From: Acetivibrio thermocellus ATCC 27405
Lineage (GTDB): Bacteria > Bacillota > Clostridia > Acetivibrionales > Acetivibrionaceae
Length of the DNA stretch: 64,000 nt
NCBI RefSeq assembly: GCF_000015865.1
Contig: NC_009012.1
Coordinates: forward strand, 1-64,000
Direction: 5' to 3'
Shown: positions 19,587-26,788 of the stretch, piece after piece
Numbering within the stretch: position 1 is the stretch's first letter
Layout: each line of letters starts with the position of its first letter
Program-made: the position numbers and the translations under genes
The notes under the pieces: generated by a model
What the model was told of the DNA's origin: nothing
What the model saw: only the letters and a program-made list of their open reading frames with translations
Database searches by the model: none

Positions 19587-19973
19587 ATGAGTCTTAATTT
19601 TTTACCGTTACAAGTTTATGTAAGCTTATGTTTATTTCTTAGTATAGCGCTTATACTGATTGCAGTAAAACGGCGGAACATAGACAGAAAAGGATTGCTG
19701 GTTTTCTATTTTATCAGTTCAGCAGGTGGAATACTTGCAGCAATAATAAGAGTTCTTAAAGAGACAACCAGTATCTATGATGATTATTTTAATCAGATTG
19801 GCTATATTTTGTTTGGATATGCAGGATTATTTTTTGCTGATTTATTTTATTTATCTGTAACTCAAGTGATAGCTAAAGGAGACAAAGAAGCAAAAAGAAA
19901 ACTAATAATAGGCTGAGGAATGTTTTTTGTAAGTATTTTAATGGGGGTAGTAGCTTATTTTATACTTGATTAA
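19587..19973 (+). pseudogene. Second immunity-gene copy, nonsense mutation near the end
   Basis: A close homologue of the intact gene at 18109 (MSLNFLPLQVYVSLCLFL...), with the ribosome site CAGGGAG. At 19914-19916 the conserved Trp of IIGW is TGA. Translation stops after 109 residues and the fourth helix (FFVSILMGVVAYFILD), which is still readable to TAA at 19971, would be lost. It follows the Rhs3 pseudogene, so its cognate toxin is gone. It may still make a three-helix product. Confidence 0.85.
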
Positions 19974-20083
19974 AAAACGGAAAATGTATATCGAGAATAT
20001 ATAATAAAAAATATATAAAATATAAATAAAAAACTGAGATTGTGAAAAGAAAAAGCGGGCTGATTAGAAGAGAACAAGTAATT

Positions 20084-20425
20084 ATGAGTCTTAATTATTT
20101 GCCGTTACCGGTTTATGTAAGCTTTTGTCTGTTTCTCAGTATAGTGCTTATCTCTTTTTTTATTTACTTTGTTCCGGAATTGGAATACTTGCAGCAAGAG
20201 TAAGAATTCTTAAGGAAACAACCAGCATTTATAATGATTATTCTAATCAAATTGGTTATATTTCGTTTGGATATATGGGACTGGTATTTGCTGATTTATT
20301 TTATTTGTCTGTTACTCAAACAATAGCTAAGGAAGACAGAGAATCTAAAAAAATTCATAATAAGTTGGGGAACACTTGCTGCATGTATTATAGCAGATGT
20401 AGCAGTCTATTTCCTACTTGACTGA
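20084..20425 (+). pseudogene. Third immunity-gene copy, internal deletion and frameshifts
   Basis: It starts MSLNYLPLPVYVSFCLFL like the intact gene. A deletion after about codon 24 removes the AVKRRNIDRKGL loop and shifts the frame. The remainder is readable in another frame (GIGILAARVRILKETTSIYN) and is disturbed again near IHNKLGN before the FLLD-TGA end at 20423-20425. No complete protein is possible. With the two upstream copies it shows serial tandem duplication followed by decay. Confidence 0.85.
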
Positions 20426-20446
20426 AACTCAAAAAAACAAGTAAAA

Positions 20447-20475
20447 CCCACTCCAAAAAACATTTAATTCTCGTA
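20447..20475 (+). promoter_or_regulatory. Candidate SigI-type promoter of the GH43 gene
   Basis: CCCACTCCAAAAAA (20447-20460), 11 bases, then CGTA (20472-20475). C. thermocellum's SigI factors, which sense polysaccharides through RsgI, use a C-rich plus A-tract -35 and a CGWA -10. This arrangement fits and lies about 60 bp before a cellulosomal hemicellulase gene. No transcript evidence is available. Confidence 0.45.
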
Positions 20476-20532
20476 TTATTATAACACAACACTGGTTTAA
20501 TAAATTAAAAGAGATAATGGAGGGGATTGGCT

Positions 20533-22656
20533 GTGGCAAACAGGACTTTTAAATTCATTGTATTGCTTTTTACTACAGTATTGTTTGCAACTTCAGTGTG
20601 TTACTCAACTAACCCGATAACAAAAGCAAAATTTCAGTCCTATAATTATCCTAATATGTACATAAGACATGCAAATTTTGATGCAAGGATAGACGAGAAT
20701 GTCACGCCGGAAATGGATTCCCAGTGGGAGTTGGTTCCGGGTCTTGCCAATAGCGGAGATGGGTATGTTTCTATCCAATCGGTAAATTATCCCGGGTATT
20801 ACTTAAGGCATTCAAATTATGATTTAAGCCTGGAGAAAAACGACGGAACTTCACTTTTTGCGGAAAGTGCAACATTTAAAATAGTACCCGGACTTGCGGA
20901 TCCTTCATATATTTCTTTTCAGTCCTACAATTTCCCCACAAGATATATAAGGCATTACAATTACTTATTAAGATTGGATGAAATTGTGACAGAGCTTGAC
21001 AGACAGGATGCAACCTTTAAAATAATCAGCGAGGATACTCAACCACCTGCACCGACACTCATAGGTGATGTAAATGCCGATGGAAAGATTGACTCTACAG
21101 ACCTTACATTATTAAAAAGGTATTTGCTAAGAAGTGCAACGCTCACAGAAGAGAAAATTTTAAATGCGGATACAGACGGAAACGGCACGGTTAATTCAAC
21201 TGACTTAAATTATCTGAAAAAATACATATTAAGGGTTATATCTGTATTTCCGGCAGAGGGCAATAAGCCCCCGACTCCGACTCCAACAAAAACACCTGTG
21301 GCAACTCCGTCACCAACACAACCACTGTTTACACCCAGCTTTAAAGATGTAACGGTGCACGACCCTTCGGTGATAAAAACCAACGGAACTTACTATGTTA
21401 TCGGTTCGCACCTTGCCTTTGCCAAAACCAATGACCTTATACAGTGGCAGCAAATAAACTCCAGTGTTTATACAGGCAATCCTTTAATACCGAATGTATT
21501 TGATGAGCTGAAAGAAGCTTTTGAATGGGCAAAAACCGATACAATGTGGGCGGGGGATATAATTCAGCTTCGGGACGGCAAGTATTACATGTACTATTGT
21601 ATGTGCAAAGGAGATTCGCCGTTATCTGCCCTTGGTGTTGCCAGAGCTGATAAAGTGGAAGGTCCTTATAAGAATTTGGGAATTCTGTTGAGGTCCGGCG
21701 CAGGAAAAGGTGAGGACGGAACAAATTATAATGCTACGATACATCCTAATGCAGTCGATCCCCACACCTTCTTCGATAAAAACGGTGATTTGTGGATGGT
21801 TTATGGTTCTTATTCGGGTGGAATTTATATTTTGAAGATGAATCCTTCAACAGGTAAACAATATCCCGGGCAGGGCTACGGAAAGAAATTATTGGGAGCA
21901 AATCACAGCAGGATTGAAGGCCCGTATATACAATACAGTCCGGATACCGGTTATTATTACCTGTTCTTAAGTTTCGGAGGCTTAACTGCTGACGGCGGCT
22001 ATAATATCAGGGTTGCCAGATCCCAAAATCCTGACGGGCCTTATTATGACGCTGAGGGGAATAATATGATTAATTGCCGCGGGCCGGCAGGATCTTTCTT
22101 TGACGACAGAGCTATCGAACCTTATGGTGTTAAACTGATGGGCAATTTCCGGTTTGTTGACAGCGGCATTGGCTATGTTTCACCGGGACATAATTCAACA
22201 TATTATGATGAAGAGTCGGGAAAATATTTTATTATTTTCCACACCCGTTTCCCGGGCAAGGGAGAGATGCATCAGGTGAGAGTACACCAAATGTTTATTA
22301 ACGAAGACGGATGGCCTGTAATAGCACCCCACCGTTATGCGGGAGAAACCATAAGACGTTATTCCCCGGAGGAAGTTGCCGGCACTTATGCCTATATAAA
22401 TCATGGCAGGGATATATCAGCCAATATAAAAAACTCTGTAAGAATATCCCTGAACAAAGACGGAACCGTTAGCGGAAACGGCGTAAACGGAAGATGGGAA
22501 TTAAGCGGTGAACATTATATCAGATTAACTGTTAACGGTACGAATTATACGGGCGTTGTATTGCAGCAGTGGGATGATGGGCTTAAAAAGTATGTGATGA
22601 CCTTTAGTGCAATATCTAGGAATGGAAATGTCACAATTTGGGGCAGCCAACTGTAG
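20533..22656 (+). CDS. Cellulosomal CBM42-dockerin-GH43 enzyme (arabinofuranosidase/xylosidase type)
   Basis: A 707-residue secreted enzyme acting on arabinose-substituted hemicellulose. Order: signal peptide (1-30); CBM42 (AbfB) beta-trefoil at about 33-170 with three repeats of the type FQSYNYPNMYIRHANFD; type I dockerin at about 180-240 (GDVNADGKIDSTDL and DTDGNGTVNSTDL); a Pro/Thr linker; then a five-bladed GH43 domain from about 280 with HDPSVIKTNGTYYVIGS (base Asp), DPHTFFDKNGDLWMVYGSYS and SRIEGPYIQYS (acid Glu). The C-terminal end (from about 610) is a beta-rich extension. GTG 20533 is chosen because GGAGGGG is 7 bp upstream; TTG 20527 would be too close. The dockerin is internal rather than terminal. 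Confidence 0.88.
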   Translation: MANRTFKFIVLLFTTVLFATSVCYSTNPITKAKFQSYNYPNMYIRHANFDARIDENVTPEMDSQWELVPGLANSGDGYVSIQSVNYPGYYLRHSNYDLSLEKNDGTSLFAESATFKIVPGLADPSYISFQSYNFPTRYIRHYNYLLRLDEIVTELDRQDATFKIISEDTQPPAPTLIGDVNADGKIDSTDLTLLKRYLLRSATLTEEKILNADTDGNGTVNSTDLNYLKKYILRVISVFPAEGNKPPTPTPTKTPVATPSPTQPLFTPSFKDVTVHDPSVIKTNGTYYVIGSHLAFAKTNDLIQWQQINSSVYTGNPLIPNVFDELKEAFEWAKTDTMWAGDIIQLRDGKYYMYYCMCKGDSPLSALGVARADKVEGPYKNLGILLRSGAGKGEDGTNYNATIHPNAVDPHTFFDKNGDLWMVYGSYSGGIYILKMNPSTGKQYPGQGYGKKLLGANHSRIEGPYIQYSPDTGYYYLFLSFGGLTADGGYNIRVARSQNPDGPYYDAEGNNMINCRGPAGSFFDDRAIEPYGVKLMGNFRFVDSGIGYVSPGHNSTYYDEESGKYFIIFHTRFPGKGEMHQVRVHQMFINEDGWPVIAPHRYAGETIRRYSPEEVAGTYAYINHGRDISANIKNSVRISLNKDGTVSGNGVNGRWELSGEHYIRLTVNGTNYTGVVLQQWDDGLKKYVMTFSAISRNGNVTIWGSQL

Positions 22657-22694
22657 TCTGCAAAGAAATAATTATTTCAATTGTTTTATATTAA

Positions 22695-22746
22695 ATAATA
22701 AGCTTTGGCATGATTACACTTCTTGCCGAAGCTTATTTATTTTTTA
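22695..22746 (+). terminator. Terminator after the GH43 gene
   Basis: AATAAGCTTTGGCA pairs with TGCCGAAGCTTATT (one G-U pair), and TTATTTTTTACTTT follows. Confidence 0.8.
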
Positions 22747-22756
22747 CTTTATATAA

Positions 22757-22849
22757 ATTTCTACTTTGGCAGGCAATGCAAAAAAGGCGGCCCACCGAAT
22801 TTTGGAAGTAATGCCTCAAGGTACAGATATATATGACTTATATATATGA
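22757..22849 (+). other. Gap before the ferritin gene; possible gene remnant
   Basis: The 363-bp gap 22657-23019 holds the GH43 terminator. It also holds a 30-codon stretch without a start (22757-22849) that reads like a helical protein end (AAHRILEVMPQGTDIYDLYI) to TGA at 22847. The repeat TATATATGACT is duplicated here. The family is not identified and the remnant may be fortuitous. The remainder is AT-rich with no clear promoter. Confidence 0.25.
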
Positions 22850-23019
22850 CTTAAAAGGTTTGAAAAGCATCCTCTATATTTGTGCCATGTCTGAAAATTT
22901 GTTTTGAATGTATGAATATGTGGTATATAAATATAAATAGCTTTGTTAATAAAATATATTCTATATTGCAATAATAGTAGATGAAAGATACAAACAAAGG
23001 ATACCGGGAGGATGAAAAA

Positions 23020-23499
23020 ATGAGCAAGTTGTATGACAATTTGAATGAACAAATGAATTTTGAGCTGGAGTCTGCATACATATATGCAACTATGTCTGCG
23101 TATTTGGATTCCCTTAACATGAAGGGTATGACCCATTTTTTCGATGAGCAGGTAAAAGAAGAAATGGAGCATGCGGGAAAAATCAAAAAATTTCTGCAGG
23201 ACACAGGATACGGCATAAAATATCGTCCTCTGAACCCTGGAGACGGCAAATTTGATTCCATTGAAGATGTGTTCAAAAAAGCTCTTGCCCATGAAAAAAC
23301 GGTAACTTCCCGTATAAATGATTTGGTAAAACAAGCAAGAGAAGAAGGAGACCAGAGGGTGCTCAATCTTTTGGCGTGGTTTGTGGATGAGCAGATTGAG
23401 GAAGAAAACATGTTTGGAGTACTTGTGGAAAGACTGGAAAGAATCAATGGACACTGGAACGGCTTGTATATTCTTGACAAAGAGCTTGGAGAAAGATAA
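23020..23499 (+). CDS. Ferritin (non-haem, FtnA type)
   Basis: A 159-residue four-helix-bundle ferritin for iron storage and detoxification in the cytoplasm. Ferroxidase ligands are visible: Glu in NFELESAYIY, the E-E-x-x-H motif EEMEHAGK, and Glu in FVDEQIEEENMF. The length is close to the usual 160-170. ATG 23020 is supported by GGGAGG 8 bp upstream; an in-frame ATG at 22981 lacks a ribosome site. Monocistronic, with its own terminator. Confidence 0.9.
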   Translation: MSKLYDNLNEQMNFELESAYIYATMSAYLDSLNMKGMTHFFDEQVKEEMEHAGKIKKFLQDTGYGIKYRPLNPGDGKFDSIEDVFKKALAHEKTVTSRINDLVKQAREEGDQRVLNLLAWFVDEQIEEENMFGVLVERLERINGHWNGLYILDKELGER

Positions 23500-23521
23500 A
23501 ATAAAAATATAAAAAGATTAT

Positions 23522-23576
23522 AAAGGCAAAGACGCTGGGAGATTATCACTGGTGTTCTTTGCCTTTTAAAGTTTTA
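23522..23576 (+). terminator. Terminator after ferritin gene
   Basis: AAAGGCAAAGA (23522-23532) and TCTTTGCCTTT (23557-23567) form a perfect arm pair around a 24-base loop, followed by TAAAGTTTT. Confidence 0.65.
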
Positions 23577-23850
23577 GTGAATGCATAATGCACGTATTTT
23601 AAAATTATGATATAATATATAATATAATTAAGGAAGAAATCTGTGATTTTAATTATGGATGCTTTTCAATGTAAAAAATTTTTGAAAAATTCATTTGAGA
23701 AATTGCTAAAACTGGCTTTACATTTTTAAAAAGTCAAGAATTATTTAATTCTATTATTTAATTTTAAGAAGCATGGTTTTTCAAAAACAAGGATAAAACA
23801 AGTCTTACGAACCTTTTAATCTTAATATTTAACGGTAGATTAAAAAAAGT

Positions 23851-23896
23851 AAAGACGCGCGTAAAGAATTACAGATAAAAATACGCAGAGGTCTTT
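23851..23896 (+). other. Gap upstream of DUF1538 gene with a possible structured leader
   Basis: The 556 bp between ferritin and the DUF1538 gene contain the ferritin terminator, an AT-rich stretch with TATGATATAAT (23606-23616), and a long hairpin. In the hairpin AAAGAC (23851-23856) pairs with GTCTTT (23891-23896), and GCGTA (23859-23863) pairs with TACGC (23882-23886). If transcription starts near 23620, the leader is over 400 nt. No known riboswitch consensus was recognised. Confidence 0.3.
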
Positions 23897-24055
23897 CTTT
23901 GTCAACAAGTGCAAACGGGGTGAAAGCGATTTTGATTTTAATGCTGAAAGTGCCGAAAAAGAAAAAATCGAAATAAAAAAATTGTAATTATGTCTCAAGG
24001 GGAATTAAATTGGTAATTTATATATTTTAATTAATTTTTTAGATGGGAGATAGAG

Positions 24056-25918
24056 ATGAAGAAATTAAATTTGAAAAGTAAACTCGCCATTTTTGCCACA
24101 ACGTTAAAAGAAGTTTTTATATCTTCGCTGCCTCTTGCGGCAATTATGATTATTGTGTGCGGTTTTATCGCACCTTTGGACAGTGGGGCGGAGTATGTCA
24201 AATTATTTGTCGGCTATGCCAGTGTTGTTTTTGGCCAGGCATTGTTTTTGGACGGTTTAAATATTAGTATTCTTCCCATAGGAAAATTGGTTGGGGGTTC
24301 GCTAATAAAGCTTAAAAAATCAATCTTTGTTATTTTCTTCGGACTTCTTTTTGGCGTGCTTGCCACTGTCGCGGAACCTGCACTGACCGTTTTGGCCAAG
24401 CAGACCAACATGATTATGCCGATTATCAACGAAACCGTGTTTATCTGGATTATGGGTTTTGGAATCGGCGTGATGCTTGCATTCTCCCTCTTTCGAATTA
24501 TGAAGGACTTAAATATTAAAGTGGTTTTTGCCATATTGTATGTCATTACTTTTCTGTTGATTATATTTGTTCCTGATGAATTTGTTGCTTTGGCTTTTGA
24601 CGGAAGCGGTGCAACTACGGGGGACATTTCGGTTCCGTTTATTTTGGCTTTGGGTATGGGTGTTTCCACTACCATGTCCAGGCACAAAAGCAATGACGAC
24701 AGCTTTGGGATTATTGGCCTTGCTCCGGTGGGTCCGATTATTTCATTGGCCATCTACGGTATAGTACTTAAGTTTCTTTACAACGGTGTATTTCCTCCTG
24801 AACAGGTATACTCTCCTGAGACGGTGGGAACCGTTGGTGAGATAATTGTAAATAATTTGTGGGGAGTTACATTGGCACTTTTGCCGGTTATCATAGTGTT
24901 TTTACCGTTTCAGTTTTTGTTAATCAAACAGCCGAAGAAAGAATTTGTGAAAATTTTGTTAGGTACTGTTGTAGTTTTTATAGGCTTGCTGATTTTTCTG
25001 GCAGGCATAGATTATGGATTTGCATTTGCAGGCAAATACATCGGGGAGGTTTTCCTGGATCCTTCACGTCCCGAGTGGTTTAAGTGGTTGCTTTTGATTG
25101 TTGCGTTTATTTTAGGTGCCGCCATTACCTTGTCGGAGCCTGCTGTTACGGTGCTGGGAGAACAGTTGGAAGAGATGACCAACGGACATATTGCAAAGAT
25201 GACAATTCGCATGACTCTTGCCATAGGTATTGGCTTTGCTGCTTTGCTTGGAATGTTGAAAATATTGACGGAGATTAACATATTGTGGTTCTTAATACCC
25301 CTGTACGCCGTCGCTCTTATCATGATGATATTTGCGCCAAAGCTGTTTGTCGGTCTTGCTTTTGACTCGGGAGGAGTGGCCGGCGGAGCTTTAACTTCTG
25401 CATTTTTGACGCCGCTTACCCTTGGGGTGGCACAGGCTGTGGCTGCGACATCACCTTCCGGCGGACAGCCGATTTTGGTCAACGGTTTTGGAATTATTGC
25501 ATTTATTTCAGTTACCCCATTGATTGCTGTACAATTTTTAGGTATAGTGTATAATATAAATATTAAGAAAGCGGAAAAAGCTCTGAAAGATGCTGAAATG
25601 AATGATATAAAAGAGTTGGCGTCCCTTGCGGGTATCGTTGAAGAAGTCGCAGCTGAAAAAAGTGCGACTCAAGAAAGTATAGCTGAGAAAGCTGCAGTTC
25701 AGGAAAGTATAGTTGAAAAAGGTGGGATTGAAAAAAGTGTAGTGGATGAAGAAAGTATAACCGAAAAAAGCATAGTTAAGGAAAATATAGATGAAGACGA
25801 TATAGCGGCTAAAATGGATGAACAGCGTCAAAATGAGCAGCATCATGAAGATAATATTGTGAAGGACATGAAAGACGGACACGAGGAACTTAAGGCAGGT
25901 AAAAACAGTGCGGAGTAG
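24056..25918 (+). CDS. DUF1538 multipass membrane protein, duplicated, with charged C-terminal tail
   Basis: 620 residues with about 12-14 membrane helices in two homologous halves. Each half carries the same signature: EPALTVLAKQT (about 110) and EPAVTVLGEQLEEM (about 360), plus VALAFDGSGATTGDISVPF (about 180) and VGLAFDSGGVAGGALTSAF (about 440). That is the DUF1538 inverted- or tandem-repeat layout expected of a transporter. From about residue 510 a soluble tail of degenerate repeats (Q/EESIxEK) rich in Glu and Lys follows. Two P-II-like genes lie directly downstream, so a transporter controlled by P-II-like proteins is a reasonable inference. The substrate is unknown. Confidence 0.85.
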   Translation: MKKLNLKSKLAIFATTLKEVFISSLPLAAIMIIVCGFIAPLDSGAEYVKLFVGYASVVFGQALFLDGLNISILPIGKLVGGSLIKLKKSIFVIFFGLLFGVLATVAEPALTVLAKQTNMIMPIINETVFIWIMGFGIGVMLAFSLFRIMKDLNIKVVFAILYVITFLLIIFVPDEFVALAFDGSGATTGDISVPFILALGMGVSTTMSRHKSNDDSFGIIGLAPVGPIISLAIYGIVLKFLYNGVFPPEQVYSPETVGTVGEIIVNNLWGVTLALLPVIIVFLPFQFLLIKQPKKEFVKILLGTVVVFIGLLIFLAGIDYGFAFAGKYIGEVFLDPSRPEWFKWLLLIVAFILGAAITLSEPAVTVLGEQLEEMTNGHIAKMTIRMTLAIGIGFAALLGMLKILTEINILWFLIPLYAVALIMMIFAPKLFVGLAFDSGGVAGGALTSAFLTPLTLGVAQAVAATSPSGGQPILVNGFGIIAFISVTPLIAVQFLGIVYNINIKKAEKALKDAEMNDIKELASLAGIVEEVAAEKSATQESIAEKAAVQESIVEKGGIEKSVVDEESITEKSIVKENIDEDDIAAKMDEQRQNEQHHEDNIVKDMKDGHEELKAGKNSAE

Positions 25919-25945
25919 ATTATTTTAGAGGAGGAAATTATTGCC

Positions 25946-26260
25946 TTGACGGAATATAAACATGGTGTTGACTTTTTAACATTAATAGCGGATAGAAAGT
26001 ATAAGAAGGAAATCTTAAAATTTCTGTTTGATTTTCGATGTCATTTAATTGATGTGATTTATGTAAAAGGTACGGTGAAATCCGAATATTTCAGGGATAT
26101 GCTGGGGCTTGTTAACGAGGAGAAAAAAGTTATGATTACCGGCTTGATTGCGGGTAATTTATCCGAGCAGTTACTTGAGGAGTTGGTCACAAAATTGAAT
26201 TTTGACAAACCAAATACGGGGATTGCCTTTGTTGTCCCTGTGAATAAGTTATCAGTATGA
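25946..26260 (+). CDS. Small P-II-like regulatory protein A
   Basis: 104 residues with a ferredoxin-like alternation of strands and helices (VDFLTLIADRKYKKEILKFL, then IDVIYVKGT, KVMITGLI, TGIAFVVPV). It is similar in layout to P-II/CutA-like proteins, but the classic uridylylated T-loop tyrosine motif is not visible. TTG 25946 is the likely start, 11 bp after AGGAGG. It begins 27 bp after the DUF1538 gene and 15 bp before its companion. A role as nucleotide- or metabolite-responsive partner of the membrane protein is inferred from linkage. Confidence 0.7.
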   Translation: MTEYKHGVDFLTLIADRKYKKEILKFLFDFRCHLIDVIYVKGTVKSEYFRDMLGLVNEEKKVMITGLIAGNLSEQLLEELVTKLNFDKPNTGIAFVVPVNKLSV

Positions 26261-26275
26261 TTTGGGAGGATTAAG

Positions 26276-26602
26276 ATGGAAAGCACTAATATGAAAGCAT
26301 TGTATATTGTTGTCAATGCGGGATTTGCGGAACAAGTGGTTGATTATATACGTTCCCAGGGTTCTACCGGGGCCACTATAATTAATGCCCGCGGAGTCAG
26401 TGCGCTTCACAAAGAAATTATGGGCATTAGTGTGGACACGGAGAAAGAAGTGGTACTGACTGTTACTGAAAGTGAAATTGCCGACAAAATTATGGAGGCA
26501 ATAAAGCTAAATACTGCTTTTAGAACTGAAGCCCAGGGTATTTGTTTTACTTTACCGGTATCGAAAGCGGTTGGCTTGAGAAAAAGGTCCTCATCGGAGT
26601 AA
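26276..26602 (+). CDS. Small P-II-like regulatory protein B
   Basis: 108 residues. MKALYIVVNAGFAEQVVDYI, then the P-II-like GSTGATIINARGVS and a helix, then EVVLTVTESEIADKIMEAI and GICFTLPVSKAVGL. This is the P-II ferredoxin-like fold with its T-loop region around GATIINARGVS, closer to true P-II than its neighbour. GGAGG lies 6 bp before the ATG. As the last gene of the DUF1538 unit it probably forms the sensory subunit. Confidence 0.78.
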   Translation: MESTNMKALYIVVNAGFAEQVVDYIRSQGSTGATIINARGVSALHKEIMGISVDTEKEVVLTVTESEIADKIMEAIKLNTAFRTEAQGICFTLPVSKAVGLRKRSSSE

Positions 26603-26640
26603 GATGGTATTGAGTGTTCTCAGATGTCGGCAAATGACAG

Positions 26641-26688
26641 CAGGTTGGGGATTTTTTGCAAGAAAGTTTCCCAGCCTGATTTTATTGT
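26641..26688 (+). terminator. Terminator between the DUF1538 unit and the biotin operon
   Basis: CAGGTTGGG (26641-26649) pairs with CCCAGCCTG (26670-26678), followed by ATTTTATTGTTT. Confidence 0.75.
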
Positions 26689-26691
26689 TTG

Positions 26692-26725
26692 ATTGTCAAC
26701 CTTGAATTAAAATAAAGTTGACAAT
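26692..26725 (+). promoter_or_regulatory. BirA-type biotin operator
   Basis: A perfect 9-bp inverted repeat, ATTGTCAAC (26692-26700) and GTTGACAAT (26717-26725), separated by 16 bp. This matches the layout of BirA repressor operators (TTGTTAAC / GTTAACAA with 14-16 bp spacer), with C/G at one position. The right arm contains the -35 of the bio promoter, so bound BirA-biotinyl-AMP would exclude RNA polymerase. Confidence 0.85.
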
Positions 26726-26746
26726 TAATTTTTATATGGATATAAT
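26718..26746 (+). promoter_or_regulatory. SigA promoter of the biotin operon
   Basis: TTGACA (26718-26723), a 17-bp spacer and TATAAT (26741-26746): a full consensus match embedded in the operator's right arm. Confidence 0.88.
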
Positions 26747-26764
26747 GTAAAATGGAGGTTGGAA

Positions 26765-26788
26765 ATGGAGACTGAAAATGGGAGATGA
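26765..26788 (+). CDS. Possible 7-codon leader ORF coupled to bioB
   Basis: GGAGG at 26754-26758 stands at good distance before ATG 26765. That ATG opens METENGR and stops at TGA 26786-26788, overlapping the bioB ATG at 26785 (ATGA). It could be a real coupling leader. Alternatively bioB begins at ATG 26797 and this frame is incidental. Confidence 0.35.
   Translation: METENGR

Noticed and set aside
22816-23549. Antisense frames of over 200 codons across the ferritin gene
   Set aside because: They lie opposite a well-supported ferritin gene, and the sequence is Phe/Ile/Ser-rich with no start signal.
23851-23896. Known riboswitch (ydaO, M-box, glnA) upstream of DUF1538
   Set aside because: The consensus cores of these classes were not found; only a generic hairpin is visible.
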